Both the position numbers and the translations under genes were made by a program. Under the pieces are notes generated by a model that saw nothing but the letters and a program-made list of their open reading frames with translations, was not told the origin of the DNA and did no database searches. Below are positions 25,151 through 38,357 of a DNA stretch of 64,000 bases, piece by piece (position 1 is the stretch's first letter; every line of letters begins with the position of its first letter). This stretch comes from Sarcocystis neurona (taxonomy: Eukaryota > Apicomplexa > Conoidasida > Eucoccidiorida > Sarcocystidae), in assembly GCA_000727475.1 (NCBI GenBank), contig KL647318.1, forward strand, positions 34,484 through 98,483, in the 5' to 3' direction.

Positions 25151-27803
25151 TGTGTGTCCATCAGACAGGGGACAGCATTGCCTCACTCTTCTTATGAATT
25201 GACGCCGCCCTATCAGAGCACTGGTTCTCAATGCGCAACACGACATCATTTCTAACCGGTCCGCCATGAGGCAGATAACGGGTATGAAATTTCTGCTTTG
25301 CCACAAGCCTCGAATCGGAATGGTTCTGTCTAGCAAACGAGCCGCAAACCGTTTGGTGGAGGCCAGGATAATTAATATCCAGAAGGCAAGAAACGGCTAC
25401 ACGTCGCCTCATCCCCTGTTTGTTTTCAGAAATACGATTGACCATTCTACGCCCCTACTGAGAACAATGGTAAATGCTGCTCGCAAACAGCCTGCGGGGA
25501 CAAGTGTGCAACAATGCTTTCACTGCTCTTTCAGCTGCATCCAGTGGTTTGGCCATTGGCAGCTCCCGTCTGTGCAGCTTGAGAAAGTGTCGCAACAAAA
25601 CGACTAGCCGAGGTGCGACGGCTGGCAATTATAGATGAGTTGAGAAGGACGTTTCCCTATTTCGACGAGGGTGCACTGGCCACTAAAATTCCGGCAGCAC
25701 GACATGATCGCAGAGGGGAGGAGGTACAAGAGCAGAGCTGCAGGACTAGCTTCTTTGTGCGGACACGTTTAAGAGGCTACACGATGAAGGCGACTGTTAC
25801 TCAGACGCGAGTTGTGACGAGAATGACGTAGGTTTCTGTACTTTGTCACCGTCAGTGACTGAGTAGGCCTCTGACTCTTTCCGTACAAACAGATTGCAGA
25901 ACGCACCCTGAGTGAACACCTTGAAAGAAAGGACGGGCAGCTGTACACGGCAGGGATTTATGTGGGACAGATGAATCGAAAGTGGTAGTATAACTCTAAG
26001 GTGAAGTGCGCAATATATTATATATGGGTTAAGTTCATTTAGAGCGCAAGTATCTCTTTTCAGCACTTCCCTGTGTACACTTCAAACTTCTCAGTGTCCG
26101 TGCATCTTCGAGTCGTGAAAAGCCGGCTCCTCTCTGGGCTGGCCTCATAAAGTCAAAGAACACCAATGAACGATGTGGATGCTTGGCGTTCGATGACACC
26201 GGCAGGGGGTCAGCGTCTCGTTTCCAGTGTACTAGAAGGGCCACGGACTGAGACCCGGAGGTACGCGAAACGATATGCACTGCGAAATGCCTTGCGTACT
26301 GGAAACTGACGCTGTTGTGCACTACTAGCCTAAGGAATGCGTTGCGTCCTGGGAAGCACTGGCACTGACACAGTTGTGTATCACTAGAGAAAACTACGCA
26401 CAACAATCGTTGTGCCTTGTTTCCTCTGCATAGTGAACACTCCAAGTCACAGGGGGTTCACCTCCTGTGCAGAAAATGACAGGATTCCTGTTCTGCGATT
26501 CTCAAGAGTCGGTGTGGCACATATCTCCGAAGGCACACGTGTGCGCGAGCGTCCATGCTTTAGCAAAACGTCACCACTCTTGTCGCGTCACCAGCCAGCG
26601 TGTCACCATTCGGCTGCAAATACGACGAAGTTTTACTTTTGCCACGACTGCAGAAAAAGAGTGTCAGGCAACGTGGGTGATCAACTGATTTCAGGTTCCG
26701 CACCTCAGGTGTGGCACGCCACGGCTTTTCGCAACGCCCTCCTGTCTGTGAGAGCTACACCCTACGTGGACTGACTCTGGCATCTCGTCATTAGCAGCTA
26801 CATCCGCTGTCGAGTTCTTCCGGAGAGTCCTACGAGGGGCGGTCACTCTCACAGGCGGCGCAGTCACAGAAGAAACTCCTGTACGACGTGCTTACCTCTT
26901 GTAGCTTACAAACCAGTCCAACAGCTCAGTTCATCCTTGTGGTCGCGCATGGTTCGTCGCACCGGCAGCTGATAACGTAGTCTTGAGCACACAGCGTTCA
27001 AAGCGATTGTTTCACTCTGCTTTCCGGTGTTTCGCTTTTCCGACTGAATTGGCCACCAATGGTGGTCAGATCCTGCTCGTAACACTGCGTATAAATGAGG
27101 ACAACTTCTCTGCATCTTATAACACAAACAGTACCTTATCCGCGTTTGTGTAGGGGGACTCGCCGCAACGCAGGCACTCAATACCCTTCACCGGATCCGG
27201 AGTTCGCGACGCTGTGAGGCTGACGCACCTTCTAACAAGAAACTTCAGATTAAGGCTGGAATGGCTGATGGTGGCACGAAAATTGGTGCCACCCGTTGCG
27301 CGCGTTCCTGCCCCTTGGCGCCCTTAGCACGCACTCTGTATAGCGTGTGCAAGTGCGTACCAATTCTTCGAATACCCAACAGTCCCACCCGTCGTTGGCT
27401 ACTACAGTTTCACCACGGCTCTTTACTGCCTATATTCAGTCTGAATGCGTGTTCCAGGGACAGTAACCTATTTGCCGCGGACGAAAAGGGAGTGTGAGAT
27501 TATTCTCGCTTCAACGTCTTCCACCCAAGACACATCACCAGATGTAATTCTCCCCAACTTCTGCTTCCTTGGATGTCAGCCGATTTTTCTGACATACGGC
27601 CTCTACCGGTCCAACAAGCTTGCCGGTGTGAGCTTGATTCACTTGCCGAGACACACTGGCTTTTCACGCACGCTTGAATTTTTCCGACAACGGTTCCAAC
27701 ATCCAACTCTCCGTTCGGTATATCTCTACACGAATCCTCCTTGCCTTCTTAGGCCTTTTCTTCAGAATAAATGGGTAATCACATAAAAGTCTGCACTTCG
27801 CAG
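25151..27803. other. Transition region, no assignable gene
   Basis: The plus strand remains pyrimidine-rich but repeat blocks are no longer traceable. A 136-codon minus-strand frame (26035-26445) crosses a local duplication; it has no domain I recognise. Short frames on both strands elsewhere look incidental. Confidence 0.45.
26284..26389. repeat. ~50-bp imperfect tandem duplication
   Basis: GAAATGCCTTGCGTACTGG at 26284 and GGAATGCGTTGCGTCCTGG at 26334 start similar stretches. Both end in CACTA(C/G)TAG-like or CACTAGAG-like sequence, and the second copy carries a few extra bases. It is a simple local duplication. Confidence 0.65.
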
Positions 27804-27824
27804 CCCCCCCCCCTCCCGCCCCCC
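27804..27824 (-). other. C-run (G-rich on minus strand)
   Basis: About 20 of 21 bases are C or T in runs of ten and six C. The minus strand is therefore G-rich enough to fold as a G-quadruplex. It mirrors, in opposite orientation, the G-run at 43.65 kb. Function is unknown. Confidence 0.85.
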
Positions 27825-29400
27825 GGAAAAGGTCACGATTCAATCGATGCACTTTCACTATCGCAACACTCAAAAGCTCAAGCTAGGTAACGGTACTGTC
27901 GCCTGCAATTTGAGAGTGCACCGAACTGTGAAGAGAGGAGGCGAACACAACAGAACTCTCTGCCCCAGGCTAACTGTTGATTCCCAACGTATCGGCCTCA
28001 TTGCGACGTCTCTGCCGGGTCAACAGAAGCATTTCCCCTGCGCTTTGCACATGTCTTTTTCAGACAGGAGAGCCTGACTCAATGTTTACACGTGCCTGAC
28101 GCTCACTCGACCGGCGGTGCCGATCCTTCTGTGTCGCGGGCTCGGTACTTTTTCCCCCTCGAAGGGTAAGGCCTCGCACGCGGTAGTGCTCAAACATTCC
28201 ACGGAGATGAGGACGTAAAGCTGATCTCTGGACACGCGATGTAGAGAAATACGTGACCACGTTGTGCCTTCATGTTGTTTCACCCACACCGCCACGTCGA
28301 CATTCACTTACGTGAGCACTTCAGCTCCTCCTGGCTCGAGTCCACTTACGTTCAAAGTTGCTCTCGTATGGAAGAGTTGTGGCAGTTTGTATACTCTATA
28401 AGTCATGCTGAAATTCTCCCCTCCGTTTTCTCCCACTCTTCACTCGCCACTTCCTGCGATCTACGGTGGACAACGCCTCCTTCCTCTGTCGAGGCCATTT
28501 ATCAAATCTTCAGTCTATTCGAGCCTGCCCACCCGTACTGCTCGCCAGTAACCTTTGTGAAAATCCACCTGATCACTCCTGACGTCCCAGGGACTGCGGC
28601 CATCCTTAAAGCGTGGCAGTGAGAGCTGTTATTCTAAGCACTCTACCGGGTTCACGTCCCCTACTTGACGGAGAATCGATGCAGTCTTACCTGCCCTTTT
28701 CTGCCAGGATTCGCGCTGAAGTGCACGAGACACGCTTCAGATAATCTTTGGGTACATACAAAGCATAGCGAATGTAAGGGACGTTTGTGTACCGCCCTCT
28801 CATAATCCATCTGAGAACGGAACCGATACGCTTGTAAGGAAGAAACTGATACCGCAAAAATGTAGGACTGTATCGCCATCACGGACCACTGCACAGTGGC
28901 TGCGGGCAAGCAAGCCTTTCAAAACTCGCACCGCGCAATCCGCGGAAGAGTTTTGAGCCGTGATATTTTACTTTGCGTAACTTGTCAAGCTGCAATCCAG
29001 TGCGTAGACTGAACAAAGTATATATGTGCTGACTTGCTCTGTTGACCCTCCTGGGCCGTCAACTCATCTCTACTTGGGCTTCTGGAAAAACATCAGCACC
29101 GTTCCTGTCCGCAAACCAGCATTCTATGGTTGTGTGTCAGAACTTTTTCGTCCAGTGCACCACAAATCACAGCACTAATTTTCGCAGCCGTCCAAGGAGC
29201 CCTCTGTGAGTAACACTCCCTATACCACATGGGGAATGCTGTGCTGATTTGCTTACAGGGGAGTAATTAGACATCAGCAGCTACAAAACACCAGTCCAAA
29301 ATGAGGATTCTTTTGCGGAGTCCCAAGCACGTTGCAAGCTCTTGAGAAGGCTTACCCCTATACCTCGTTTTCCCTCTCCTGATGACAAGAGTCAACAACA
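27825..29400. other. End of pyrimidine-rich half; possible stray unit fragment
   Basis: Near 28.30-28.36 kb, GTGAGCACTTCAGCTCC followed by CCACTTACGTTC resembles the GAGCACTTCAGGCAC...CCACGTTCTCAC segment of L3 near 18.40 kb. This may be an isolated, decayed copy. Otherwise nothing is assignable. The plus-strand C/T excess disappears beyond about 28.6 kb. Confidence 0.3.
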
Positions 29401-31896
29401 GAATACAAAGGAAGTTGTTTGTTCGAATAAGCCGTCAAGTCACACTGCCCGAACATGCGTTTGTTGCTTCAAGACTTGAACTGGCCGATGAACGCACCGG
29501 GCGCCAAAACTGATGCCACCAGCCACGAGAGCCGTCGTTACGTGATTTGAGTATGGCGGAGGCTGCGCTACCCGGACCTTTGTTGAGCGAGACAGCTTGA
29601 CACTTCGTCGTCGGGGTGGCGAGTCTCCGTGGAAAATATACGTCTCGAACAGACGAAGTCAGCTTGTCGAAGACACGCGTGCGGCTTAGTACCGCTTCCA
29701 GCGTATATGCAAGCCTCCGGCGGGTAAGTGGTGCAGTAGGAGACGCGGCCGGTCGGCCGGCAAGTCGAACCTGCACACAAGACTACGCGACAGCCGCGCA
29801 GCACGACTCCAAAAGTAATCCATTCCCGCAGAAAGTGATGCTGCGAAGAGAGTCTCAAGTTTGTAACGCGGTGACAGAAGGCTCCATTGACTTGCAAATC
29901 ATGCAGGGAGTCCACTGGTGTGCAGTGAGTGTACCCGCTCTGTGGAGTATGTACAGTCGCCTCCGTTGTCCACGTTTACGTAATGTTCTTTCTTTTGGCG
30001 CAGGTGGCCACTCGTACCTGGACTTCCCACGGCGTGTGCCTACGAATTTGTGCTTCAGCCTGGTGAGGTTCGAGATGAATCCCAGCAGTACTCCACAAGT
30101 GGTAGTTCTGGAATAGTGTGCTTTTGTTGCCTTAGCTATCGACCCACCCGCGCGCGAGTGTCAGTGAAGTCGCTTTCCACCCCTGTGGCTTCACTTGCAG
30201 TCGCGTGGACTTACAATGCTTCTGCCTGCAACTGTTGACATCTCATGGTGCCACAAAACATAGCTCATGCCACTGTCCATGTTCCGCAGCGCGTGTACGT
30301 TCGAGTAATCAGCTATCGCGCACTCGAATATATCCGTAAGCAAGTGCTTGTGATTGTGTGTCTGCCTGTCGACAGCTACACTTGCAAGCCCCTCTGAATG
30401 CGTACACTTCCGATTGCCTCGGTAGTTGAACGCCTGCACGCTAGCAAAGCTTTGTGCTTTCAATGGCCTCGTGCACGCCCACTCCTGCTCGTGTAAATCA
30501 AACCAAGTGGCTCGGTGTGCAGATTCCACCGCACGCGAATGCCCGTATATTGAACAACGCCACAGCACACCAGTATGGATGCAATTATATCACCAGAGGA
30601 TTTTGGCAAAAACCAGTTGTGCTCAAAAGGTGTTTATGTTGCTGCGTTGTGCACGGGGGATATGCAAGACGTCTCTCCGTAAAGACTGTTACGGGATTGT
30701 GGAAAGGCATTATTTGGAGCTGGTGCAAGGCAAAATCTTGCAGTAGGATGCTTTCGGCGAAACATACCTCCGCTAAAGGTTGGAGAGAAGCTGTGTGTGA
30801 AAGCCTCCACAGAAGAGCCTGTCGCGTCCACAAAACTTGAGAAGAGGCTGAAAGTGTCCGAAAGTGCCTTTGTAAGTCGCTCTTTGTAACAGCAGCAGGG
30901 TATTGTTGGAGAAGCGTGTAGACGGTTTTTTTCTCCCAGAATTCAGGCATAAAAGTGAGGATTCTTGCGAACGCATCCAGAAAGATACGCTTGCAGGACG
31001 TTTATGAAAATACCTGGCAACGGCAACAAAACGGTACCCACTCTAAAGCGCAATGCGGCAGCTTGCTTTTGAATCTTAATGATAGACTGGTTCTTCCATG
31101 TTGACATACCTTCAGCTGGGATGACGTAGACGATTCACTTGTGGCTTCCCACTCCCACAACGTAGTTCTTACCTATGGTGCTGCCGTACCACAAGAAAAG
31201 TGCTTTAGCTGGTACAAAAGGGAGATTCCAACATTGTGTCAAACGGCTGCCTTTAGTTACCCAATTGGGTCAGTTTTCGCCAGCATCCGTCCACTCACAC
31301 CACCGATAACACATGAATTTCAGCAGTTGAGAATTTGAGAATTTCCAGTACATGCAGAGAGTCACACGTTCAACAGTCTTGCGGAAATTCCTCAATCAGT
31401 GTTGCACCAGGCGCGTGAGCTCCGTGAAGAATAGAAAAATATGTACACGAGGAGGAATCTGCATATTTAGCGGCGTTGAAACTACCGCAGCATTAGCACG
31501 ACATAGGCATTCGTAGCACAAACTCCGGCGCCTGAAAACGAGTAAGCATACCTGCGATATAAGAGGCGCAGGGGCTTAAAGTGGGGACGTTTCTGCTCGG
31601 TTACGTCTAGCACACCCACATAGCCAACAAAAGAATGAGAAAGGCAACCATGTAGAGAACTGTGTGGCGAATACGCGAATAAAGTTAGGAACGGACGGGA
31701 CGACGCTGCGTTTTCTCTCGGCTGGAGTCGTTTCCATAAAGGTGGTCTTACAGGGAAATAGTAACACGCACACATTATTTTTCCACACGCACTTGGTTCT
31801 GCGCCTCCGTGTCAGTCACAGCAAGTTTGAAGAGTGGGTGCTATTAGTGCGGCATGGAGAGAAAGACTTGGAACATCAACACAAATTGCACGACAC
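29401..31896. other. Central region, balanced to slightly purine-rich, no clear gene
   Basis: Overlapping frames of 110-170 codons on opposite strands at 29.4-30.1 kb and 30.4-31.0 kb have no recognisable domain, and most lack an ATG near the open start. The strand-composition switch falls within this interval. Confidence 0.4.
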
Positions 31897-32713
31897 ACAC
31901 ACATCAAAGCAGTGAACACTGGAGAACACAGTGTAGCCTTAGCAGTGATGTCAATTGAGGCAGTAGCCCAAGCAACAGCATAGGAAACGAGGTTGTCAAC
32001 CGCGGCACAAAGATGGATGCACCGGCCGCGATGCCACTGGTCGCAGCAGGAGCACAGCCAACGGCACCGGTAGAAGCGTAAGCAAAGTAGCAACACGACC
32101 CGTAGTGGAAGGTTTTGAAACGCACTTAACAACTGGGAAAGAACATTCAGCGGAAGGAAAAGCAGCAGAGGAAGCAGCTGCAGAGCAGACAGTAACAGCA
32201 CAGTGTCGAATGACAAACAAGCGCCAGTAACGTCAGTTCTGCAGCAGAAGAAAAACCACTCACAGTCCTTAGTACCATATAGGAGAGTGCAGGAGCACTT
32301 GTACAAGCAGCAGCAGCAGCGGTACACGAAACAACAGGAGAAGTAGCACAAGCAGCCGGACAGTAGCAAAAATAAAAGCGCCCCCAATTGCACAAGAAAC
32401 GGCTGCACTTCACCAAGGCGCGTTGTGAGCATAAGAAGCGGCAGGGGCGGCAGTAGAGACCGTTGCAGTGAAGCACTTAAGGCAGCAGCAGAAGAAGAAA
32501 CAGTTGCAAGCGAGTTACAGATGAGCAAAAACTAACAATTGGAATAGCACAAGGAACAGCAGCAGCACAATAAGTAGCCCCTTCACGAAGGGAGGGTTAC
32601 CTGGAGCAGAAGCACTGGCACGAATAGCAGCAACAGCAGCACGAACAGTTTTAAGCACAAGGTTGAATGCAATGCTTTCGGCTCGAGTTACCGCAGACGT
32701 TGTCTGCGTGTAG
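31897..32713 (+). pseudogene. Frame-broken alanine-rich coding relic (GCA-rich)
   Basis: Plus-strand peptides rich in Ala, Glu, Val and Thr continue across the region but change frame repeatedly. Frame 1, 31897-31980, ends SIEAVAQATA then stop. Frame 3, 32013-32078, gives MDAPAAMPLVAAGAQPTAPV. Frame 2, to 32227, includes GKAAEEAAAEQTVTAQ. Frame 3, to 32363, has SSAAEEKPL, a stop, then GALVQAAAAAVHETTGEV. Frame 1, to about 32540, has ALKAAAEEETVASELQ. Frame 2, to 32710, has AEALARIAATAARTVL. Alanine is nearly always GCA, so GCA trinucleotide expansion contributed. Neighbouring pieces abut or overlap, so introns do not explain most shifts. The source protein is unknown. The 238-codon minus-strand frame over the same DNA is its shadow. 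A purely non-coding GCA-rich tract is the alternative. Confidence 0.5.
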
Positions 32714-32799
32714 ATGAAAGCATGACGGTAATGCGGAGAGAAGAATGGATGTTGCGAAGAGGATAGAACACGTTTGGTCGTGGTAGATTTAGAAGACAT

Positions 32800-33110
32800 C
32801 CACGTGTATTTGCGAGCGTGTGTGACGACAGCTCGCGTGTACCTACATACGTCCGCGTAAGTATGCTCCTATGTAACATTTATCGGTACTGATGTTTGAG
32901 TGTCCACGCATGCTGTTCTCCTGATTCCACTGTTGTGAATGCAAACGCGTACACACGCTCGTGCGGCTGTACCGCAATGTATGTGTGTCCCTGTGTAAAT
33001 GTGTACACTTGGACTTGCGCAGTGGCGCACTACACGGTGCACACATGGGAGCATTTTGGAATGTACGTTTGTGCACAGTTGCGTCGTTCCTCGGGTGTGC
33101 AGAAGGACGG
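32800..33110. repeat. Decayed TG/CA-rich simple sequence
   Basis: Many short TGTG, GTGTAC and ACAC runs occur without a clean unit, with a similar patch at about 33500-33580. This looks like an old microsatellite broken by substitutions. Small Cys/Thr-rich frames here are products of that repeat. Confidence 0.6.
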
Positions 33111-36100
33111 TTAGACTTCCTAGGTTAGTTAAGGCTACAAGTGAAAAAAAAAATGTTCAGTTCCTCATTCATGTTGTGTAATCCGGTATGCAAAACTATG
33201 TAGTGTACGCGCCCACTACATAAGTTGGGTCTGATTGCGCAGCCTTCCCCTGAGCTGTCCACTCGGCAAAAAACAACATTCCGCATATTTGTTGAGAGAC
33301 AAGAAGCCCAAGCCGCGTACACTATAGTTGCTGCAGCGGTCTGTGCTGGATCTGCTGCAGGCTATCGTGATTCAGCAGGGTGGCACTCAAAAAAACACAT
33401 AACCGTTATTGACCGTGCGTAGCAGGGAACAGCTTATTTTCAACTCTCTTTTATGAGTCTATCCAAAACTTCCTCTACCGGAGGACACGAAAACGTACGC
33501 GGGGCACAGTGTAGACGTCAACGTGCATGCATGTGTAGATGCCAGTGTGTACGTATGTATGCAAAGATACAGTGCCCACACCTGCTTTTCCTTGAGGATT
33601 GTTCCGCACCTTGAGAGTGCGCTGGTGTGGGCGAGAGATTGGACTGCACAACAGTCTCCCTGCAGACGGGGAGGCCGAGGGCAATGTTACCCAGCTCCAG
33701 TGAGCTTGCGGTCGCTGCGTTGGATGTCCGAGTGCACGCCCACAGGTCTTCGAATCAAAGGCAGTTACGAGCATCAACACAGCTGCAGTTTTACTCGTCG
33801 ATACTTTCAGAAACGAACAGACGAGACTCACAATTCAAAAAGTGGCAGCTAGTCTGGTAAGCCACTTGCAACCACGCAGGTCTGTGTACGCCAAGGTCAT
33901 TGCTGAATTCAGGGCACACGCATTGGATTCACCTCACACCTGAAATGAACTAAGTACACGTAAAATGTCGCGACTTCGTAATCTGTGAAACTTTTTATGT
34001 CTGTTCGTTTCCAACGGGCCTGGGGCAACTACGGAGGAAATCTCAGCGGAAAGAGTGACTCAAAAAAGCACGTACGAATGTGTGTTACCAGCGCAAGAGG
34101 CGGGAGTATTTCCCTGGCACGAACGGCAAATGCTTTATTAACTCCTGGAAACTCATTCGCAGCGAGTCTCAGCTGGGACATCTGCGAGGACAGCTGTATC
34201 TGCCACTGGAGCTCATGCACACTTGCACTGCAACGGTTCAGGTTTTTGTAGCGTTGCTGCAGTGAACAATTTGTAGCCCTGAATCACGACTTCACGAGGA
34301 CCTGGCATATCTTGACTCTTCGTATAAGGGCCACTGTTAACCTGGCAGTGATTGATTGCAAGGCTCTGATGTATCTCTTCCTACTCGGCGACATGGGGCC
34401 GCCTTATCAACAGTTGTCAGCTCACCTATCCAGTCTCCATGGAAAGTCAAAAGGAAACACCCCAAAATCAACATTTACCTGCTACTGGTCAGAGAGGGTG
34501 CAATCAGAACGAACACGTATGTCTAACTACCCGTAAAACAGTATTCTTTTTTTTGAGCTCTCCTCAGTGAAAAGTGGCGCATATCAGTGCCCAAGACTAT
34601 CTGACGTTCCTTGCTTTCAGCGACTCATCCCCAGGAAAGACGTCGCTTCAACTAGTACCCAACGAGCATTTAACCAGGAGCCCTCGAGGGATACGAAGCG
34701 TTGCTGTCCGTGTACGTGCGTCTAGGCAGACGTATTTGCTTCGCACGACAGCGCCCCTCCCTAGGTACTCGAGCTAAGCGCGTTAATTTGTTCGAATCCT
34801 CGTAACAACAGTGCTGCGCATACTGGAATGTAGTGATTGGTACGTGCTGTCAACGTGAGAATCAGTGGCCCGTCGGCACGCTGACCAATTGTGCGAAATA
34901 CTTCACGCTTAGGCATCTTCTATGGCATGCGGCGCATTCCAGACACGAGCCGACAATGGCGCATGCCGCACGGCCCGGGATTCGTTCACGATTCCTAGAC
35001 ACGGAAGATGTTCTGCCGAACCTGGGATTTGTCAAGTCATAATTGCGACTTGCTTTCATCAAGAGGCGATACGTATTTGCAATTCACCTGCGTCGACCTG
35101 ACCAAATTATACAATAAGCTGCAAGTTGATGAGCGAGTCTGCACTTGCAGCTATGACTCAGAGAGGCTCTCGTACCCGACTGTAAGAGACCGACGGTGCT
35201 TTTTTTTCGCAGAAGAATTGAGTGGATGTGCTGGACCAGGAGCACATCCGTGCATTAGCACAGACGCAAATTTTCCTGATGAGAATTGAGTTCCGTTGCA
35301 GCCTGTACTTCGGAGCCATAAGTGTGAATTGCATCCTGCTGTGCGCAGCACAACATCTACAATATCTACCCAAAAAGACAAAGATGATTCGCGCCGGCCA
35401 AGACCTTACTTGGTATTCCTGATTGCCGGCGTGGTGCTTGCACTCACAAGTACGTACACCCCTCTACGAGGTGAACGAGGTCGCTGTCATAACTCGACGG
35501 AGTTGAATGGCGCGCCGTTGTTGACACGACCACTGAAATCGTATTCCAAATTGTATGCAGCAGTCCCCTCTAAAACTCAGTGCTTCTGGCGGATATCCAC
35601 CTGTCAAAGCGGTCCTGGTACATTACACCGCGTCTATACACTCGTAAAGCACACAAAAGTGACGGTCCCCGTCGTTGTAGTTGGTAGCGCGTAAGAACTC
35701 ACGACCATAATTCCGCGTGGATCTCCACCTGTCGTCTCAGGTAGCGTGAATAGAACCTGTCTCTAATGTTAATCCTTGGTAGCGTTTCCTGCTGACCCAC
35801 CAAACCAGACTTTGGGTAAGCCGTGACTCCAGCGTTTATATCAAAGACTCCTTGAGTGTTGGCATTACGACCGGCTTGCCTCTGAAATAATTCAGAGGCG
35901 GCCTCCCAAATACCGGAATATAGCACACAGAATCCCTGTGCACGCTCAGAGACGCTGAGCGCGGACGTGATTACGAAACACAAGATCTTTCTTCCTCGTG
36001 GAATGATAGTTCACTCGGCCACCTGACGGGTCCTAACTCCATGGCATCATCGCTATTCGCATCACCATTGTCGCGCTACAGTGCGCAGTAACAACTGAAG

Positions 36101-38357
36101 AGACACAGGTTGTTCATTACGCTCTCAGGTGTCGGTACTTTGACACAGGTGCAGACGAACTATGAATTGCGGCGGAAGGATCTAAACTGGCTAGGATAGA
36201 CGGAATAACATACACGCCAGCCTGGGACCCTTTCTTCGTCGCCCACCCACGGTAGACAAAAAGAAGAAAAGAACCACAAGAGTGAACTAGGGTCACATAC
36301 AATCCTGGATGCTCGTGTACCCCACTTAGTCATAGGCAAATTGGTGAACAGCCGTGGTGTTGTACATGGACGAGGTGATCTTGCAGACAAAGTTGAGGAC
36401 GTCGAAGGTTGGCAACAGGCCAACTATAGTGGACTGCTGCAATATTCCTGTCAGCGCGTGCCGCCTCTGTCAAAGCGGCCGTTATAAGAAATCCTACTAT
36501 CAAGTGTCCCATAAACGTGACGTGGCTAGGTTTTGGTGGACGTGTTTCCTACACCAAGCACTGCAAACAACGGCGAGTTAGTAGAGTGAAACCTTCCCTC
36601 GTTTCCGGGTGACAGGTTGTGTTGTCCCGAACAAGAGATCTAAAGTGACAAACTCTCTACTGGTGTGTGCACATCTCCGAATGCGTGACAGAAGTCAAAA
36701 GGAACGTGGGCATTTATCGTGTGAAGTGTTCCTTTATATTGGTTGTCCGGAAATTCCCCCAGACAATGAGAACATTTAAGGTGTGAGGTGCACACGGTAA
36801 CTGCCGCCATTTCTGCTCTGCGTTCATCAAGAGTCTGCCTGAGCCCTCGTGCTTGTGGAGTCGATCTAGAAGCAACTCCTGTTGTACACCTTGCAGATTG
36901 CATCAGTGGGGACAAATATTTCAATGTGGAAGCCTTGTAGTGAACGGGAAACCGTGGTGCTTGCAGCATGCGCTTAGCCGACGGGGCCTCCTCTTTTATA
37001 CTACTGTAGTAGTAGCAGCTTTGGGACTGAAGTGAAATCGCATGCCGGGAGCTGCCGAACAAGACGGGAAGGCAGACCATAGTAAAACACCACGTATGTG
37101 CTAAGGTTTCTGTTGGATCGGAGTTATTAAGGAAGCGCTTACATCATCGTACGCTTTCTGCGATGTCAGACTAAGATGCGACTTTAAATGGAAGTCGGAA
37201 GAGATGTATGTCTCCTCCGCGCCTGGGTCATCTGGAGCCCTGCCTACTCTTCGGTGGATCTTCTTGAATAACCACTGTGTTGAATGGCGGAAATGGGGCA
37301 GCATTGGAGGGGGGACAGGACTGGCCTGGCAAAATTAATGTCCTTCCCAGGAGCGACTAGATGCGGCAAGTGTGTTTAGGCTTGTATTGACTTGGGGCCT
37401 GCTTTATCTGGAAAGCGTGCGTAACAGTGTTTGTCCAGGAGGCATCTGTTAGATGTGACGACCCAGGCCGAAGGTCGGTCAAGCCTAAACCAAACCATTC
37501 TTTCTAGTGGCTTGCAGAGACCGCACGTATCTGCGGCAATTTACGCGGAGACGGTCTGACATGTAAAACCACACGCACTTGCGGTAAGATACACGGGATT
37601 GAAAGTCTCGGAATTTGTATAAAGAAGGTGACCTCGGCAAGATAAGCAGATAGTTTTCTGGACGTTTTCATGCCTCCGGCGGTGCCTAAGGAGTCTACGA
37701 GATTTGGAAGGACGCACAAATGTCGCGGCGAAGCGGTGACTGCGGCTTTTAAAAAAAAGACTTGAAGGCGGCAAAAGCACGAGTTTAACCAGCAGCAAAA
37801 CCAGAGCGTCACAACAAACATATCACACGTGAAAATCTGAATCATATTCACGTCTGGTCTTGGCAAGGTTGTGAGGCTGTGTCTGGCCCACATCGAGTGG
37901 CAACTGGAAAGGTGCCAAATCCGTGCACTGGGGATGCGAACTGTGAGGACGACAAGTGTGTCAACGAGGTGAACACGGTAGTCGTGCTCTTTTTCTGTCG
38001 CAGGAAAGGAAGAAGGAATCGTAACTGTTGCATCCTTCGCGCGTCCAAAGTGAAAATAGTACTACGTAATGAGTCTTTAGAGCCCATAAGAGGAAGGAAT
38101 TTTACGGAAATACAGAGACGCTAGTGTGGGCACTTGGCACGCCTTCAAGAGTGCAGAGGGTCGTCTTCCAGTTTTGAGGACCTTAGTGGTCCTGTCCCTC
38201 CAGAAGAAGAGATTGATGTAGGTATGTGGTGTGAATTCGGTTTGCGGATGTGGTCCGTGAGTTGAGCCAGAAACGGGGCATCGTCGACCACGGACGTATG
38301 TCACGCGTGCTGAAGGTCCACTGAATGTGCCCTTCTTCTTTTGAAACTAAATCAGCA
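33111..38357. other. Central region, no assignable gene
   Basis: Frames up to 146 codons occur on both strands without recognisable domains. I found no clear block of the repeat family in this stretch. Composition is less skewed than in either array. A multi-exon gene cannot be excluded. Confidence 0.4.

Noticed and set aside
31812..32528. 238-codon minus-strand frame rich in Leu and Cys
   Set aside because: It is the complement of the GCA/CAG-rich relic; GCA read backwards gives CTG, TGC or GCT codons. It is a shadow, not a membrane protein.
34780..34800. GTTCGAATCC as a tRNA T-loop
   Set aside because: The bases on either side do not pair into a T-stem and no acceptor or anticodon arm can be drawn.
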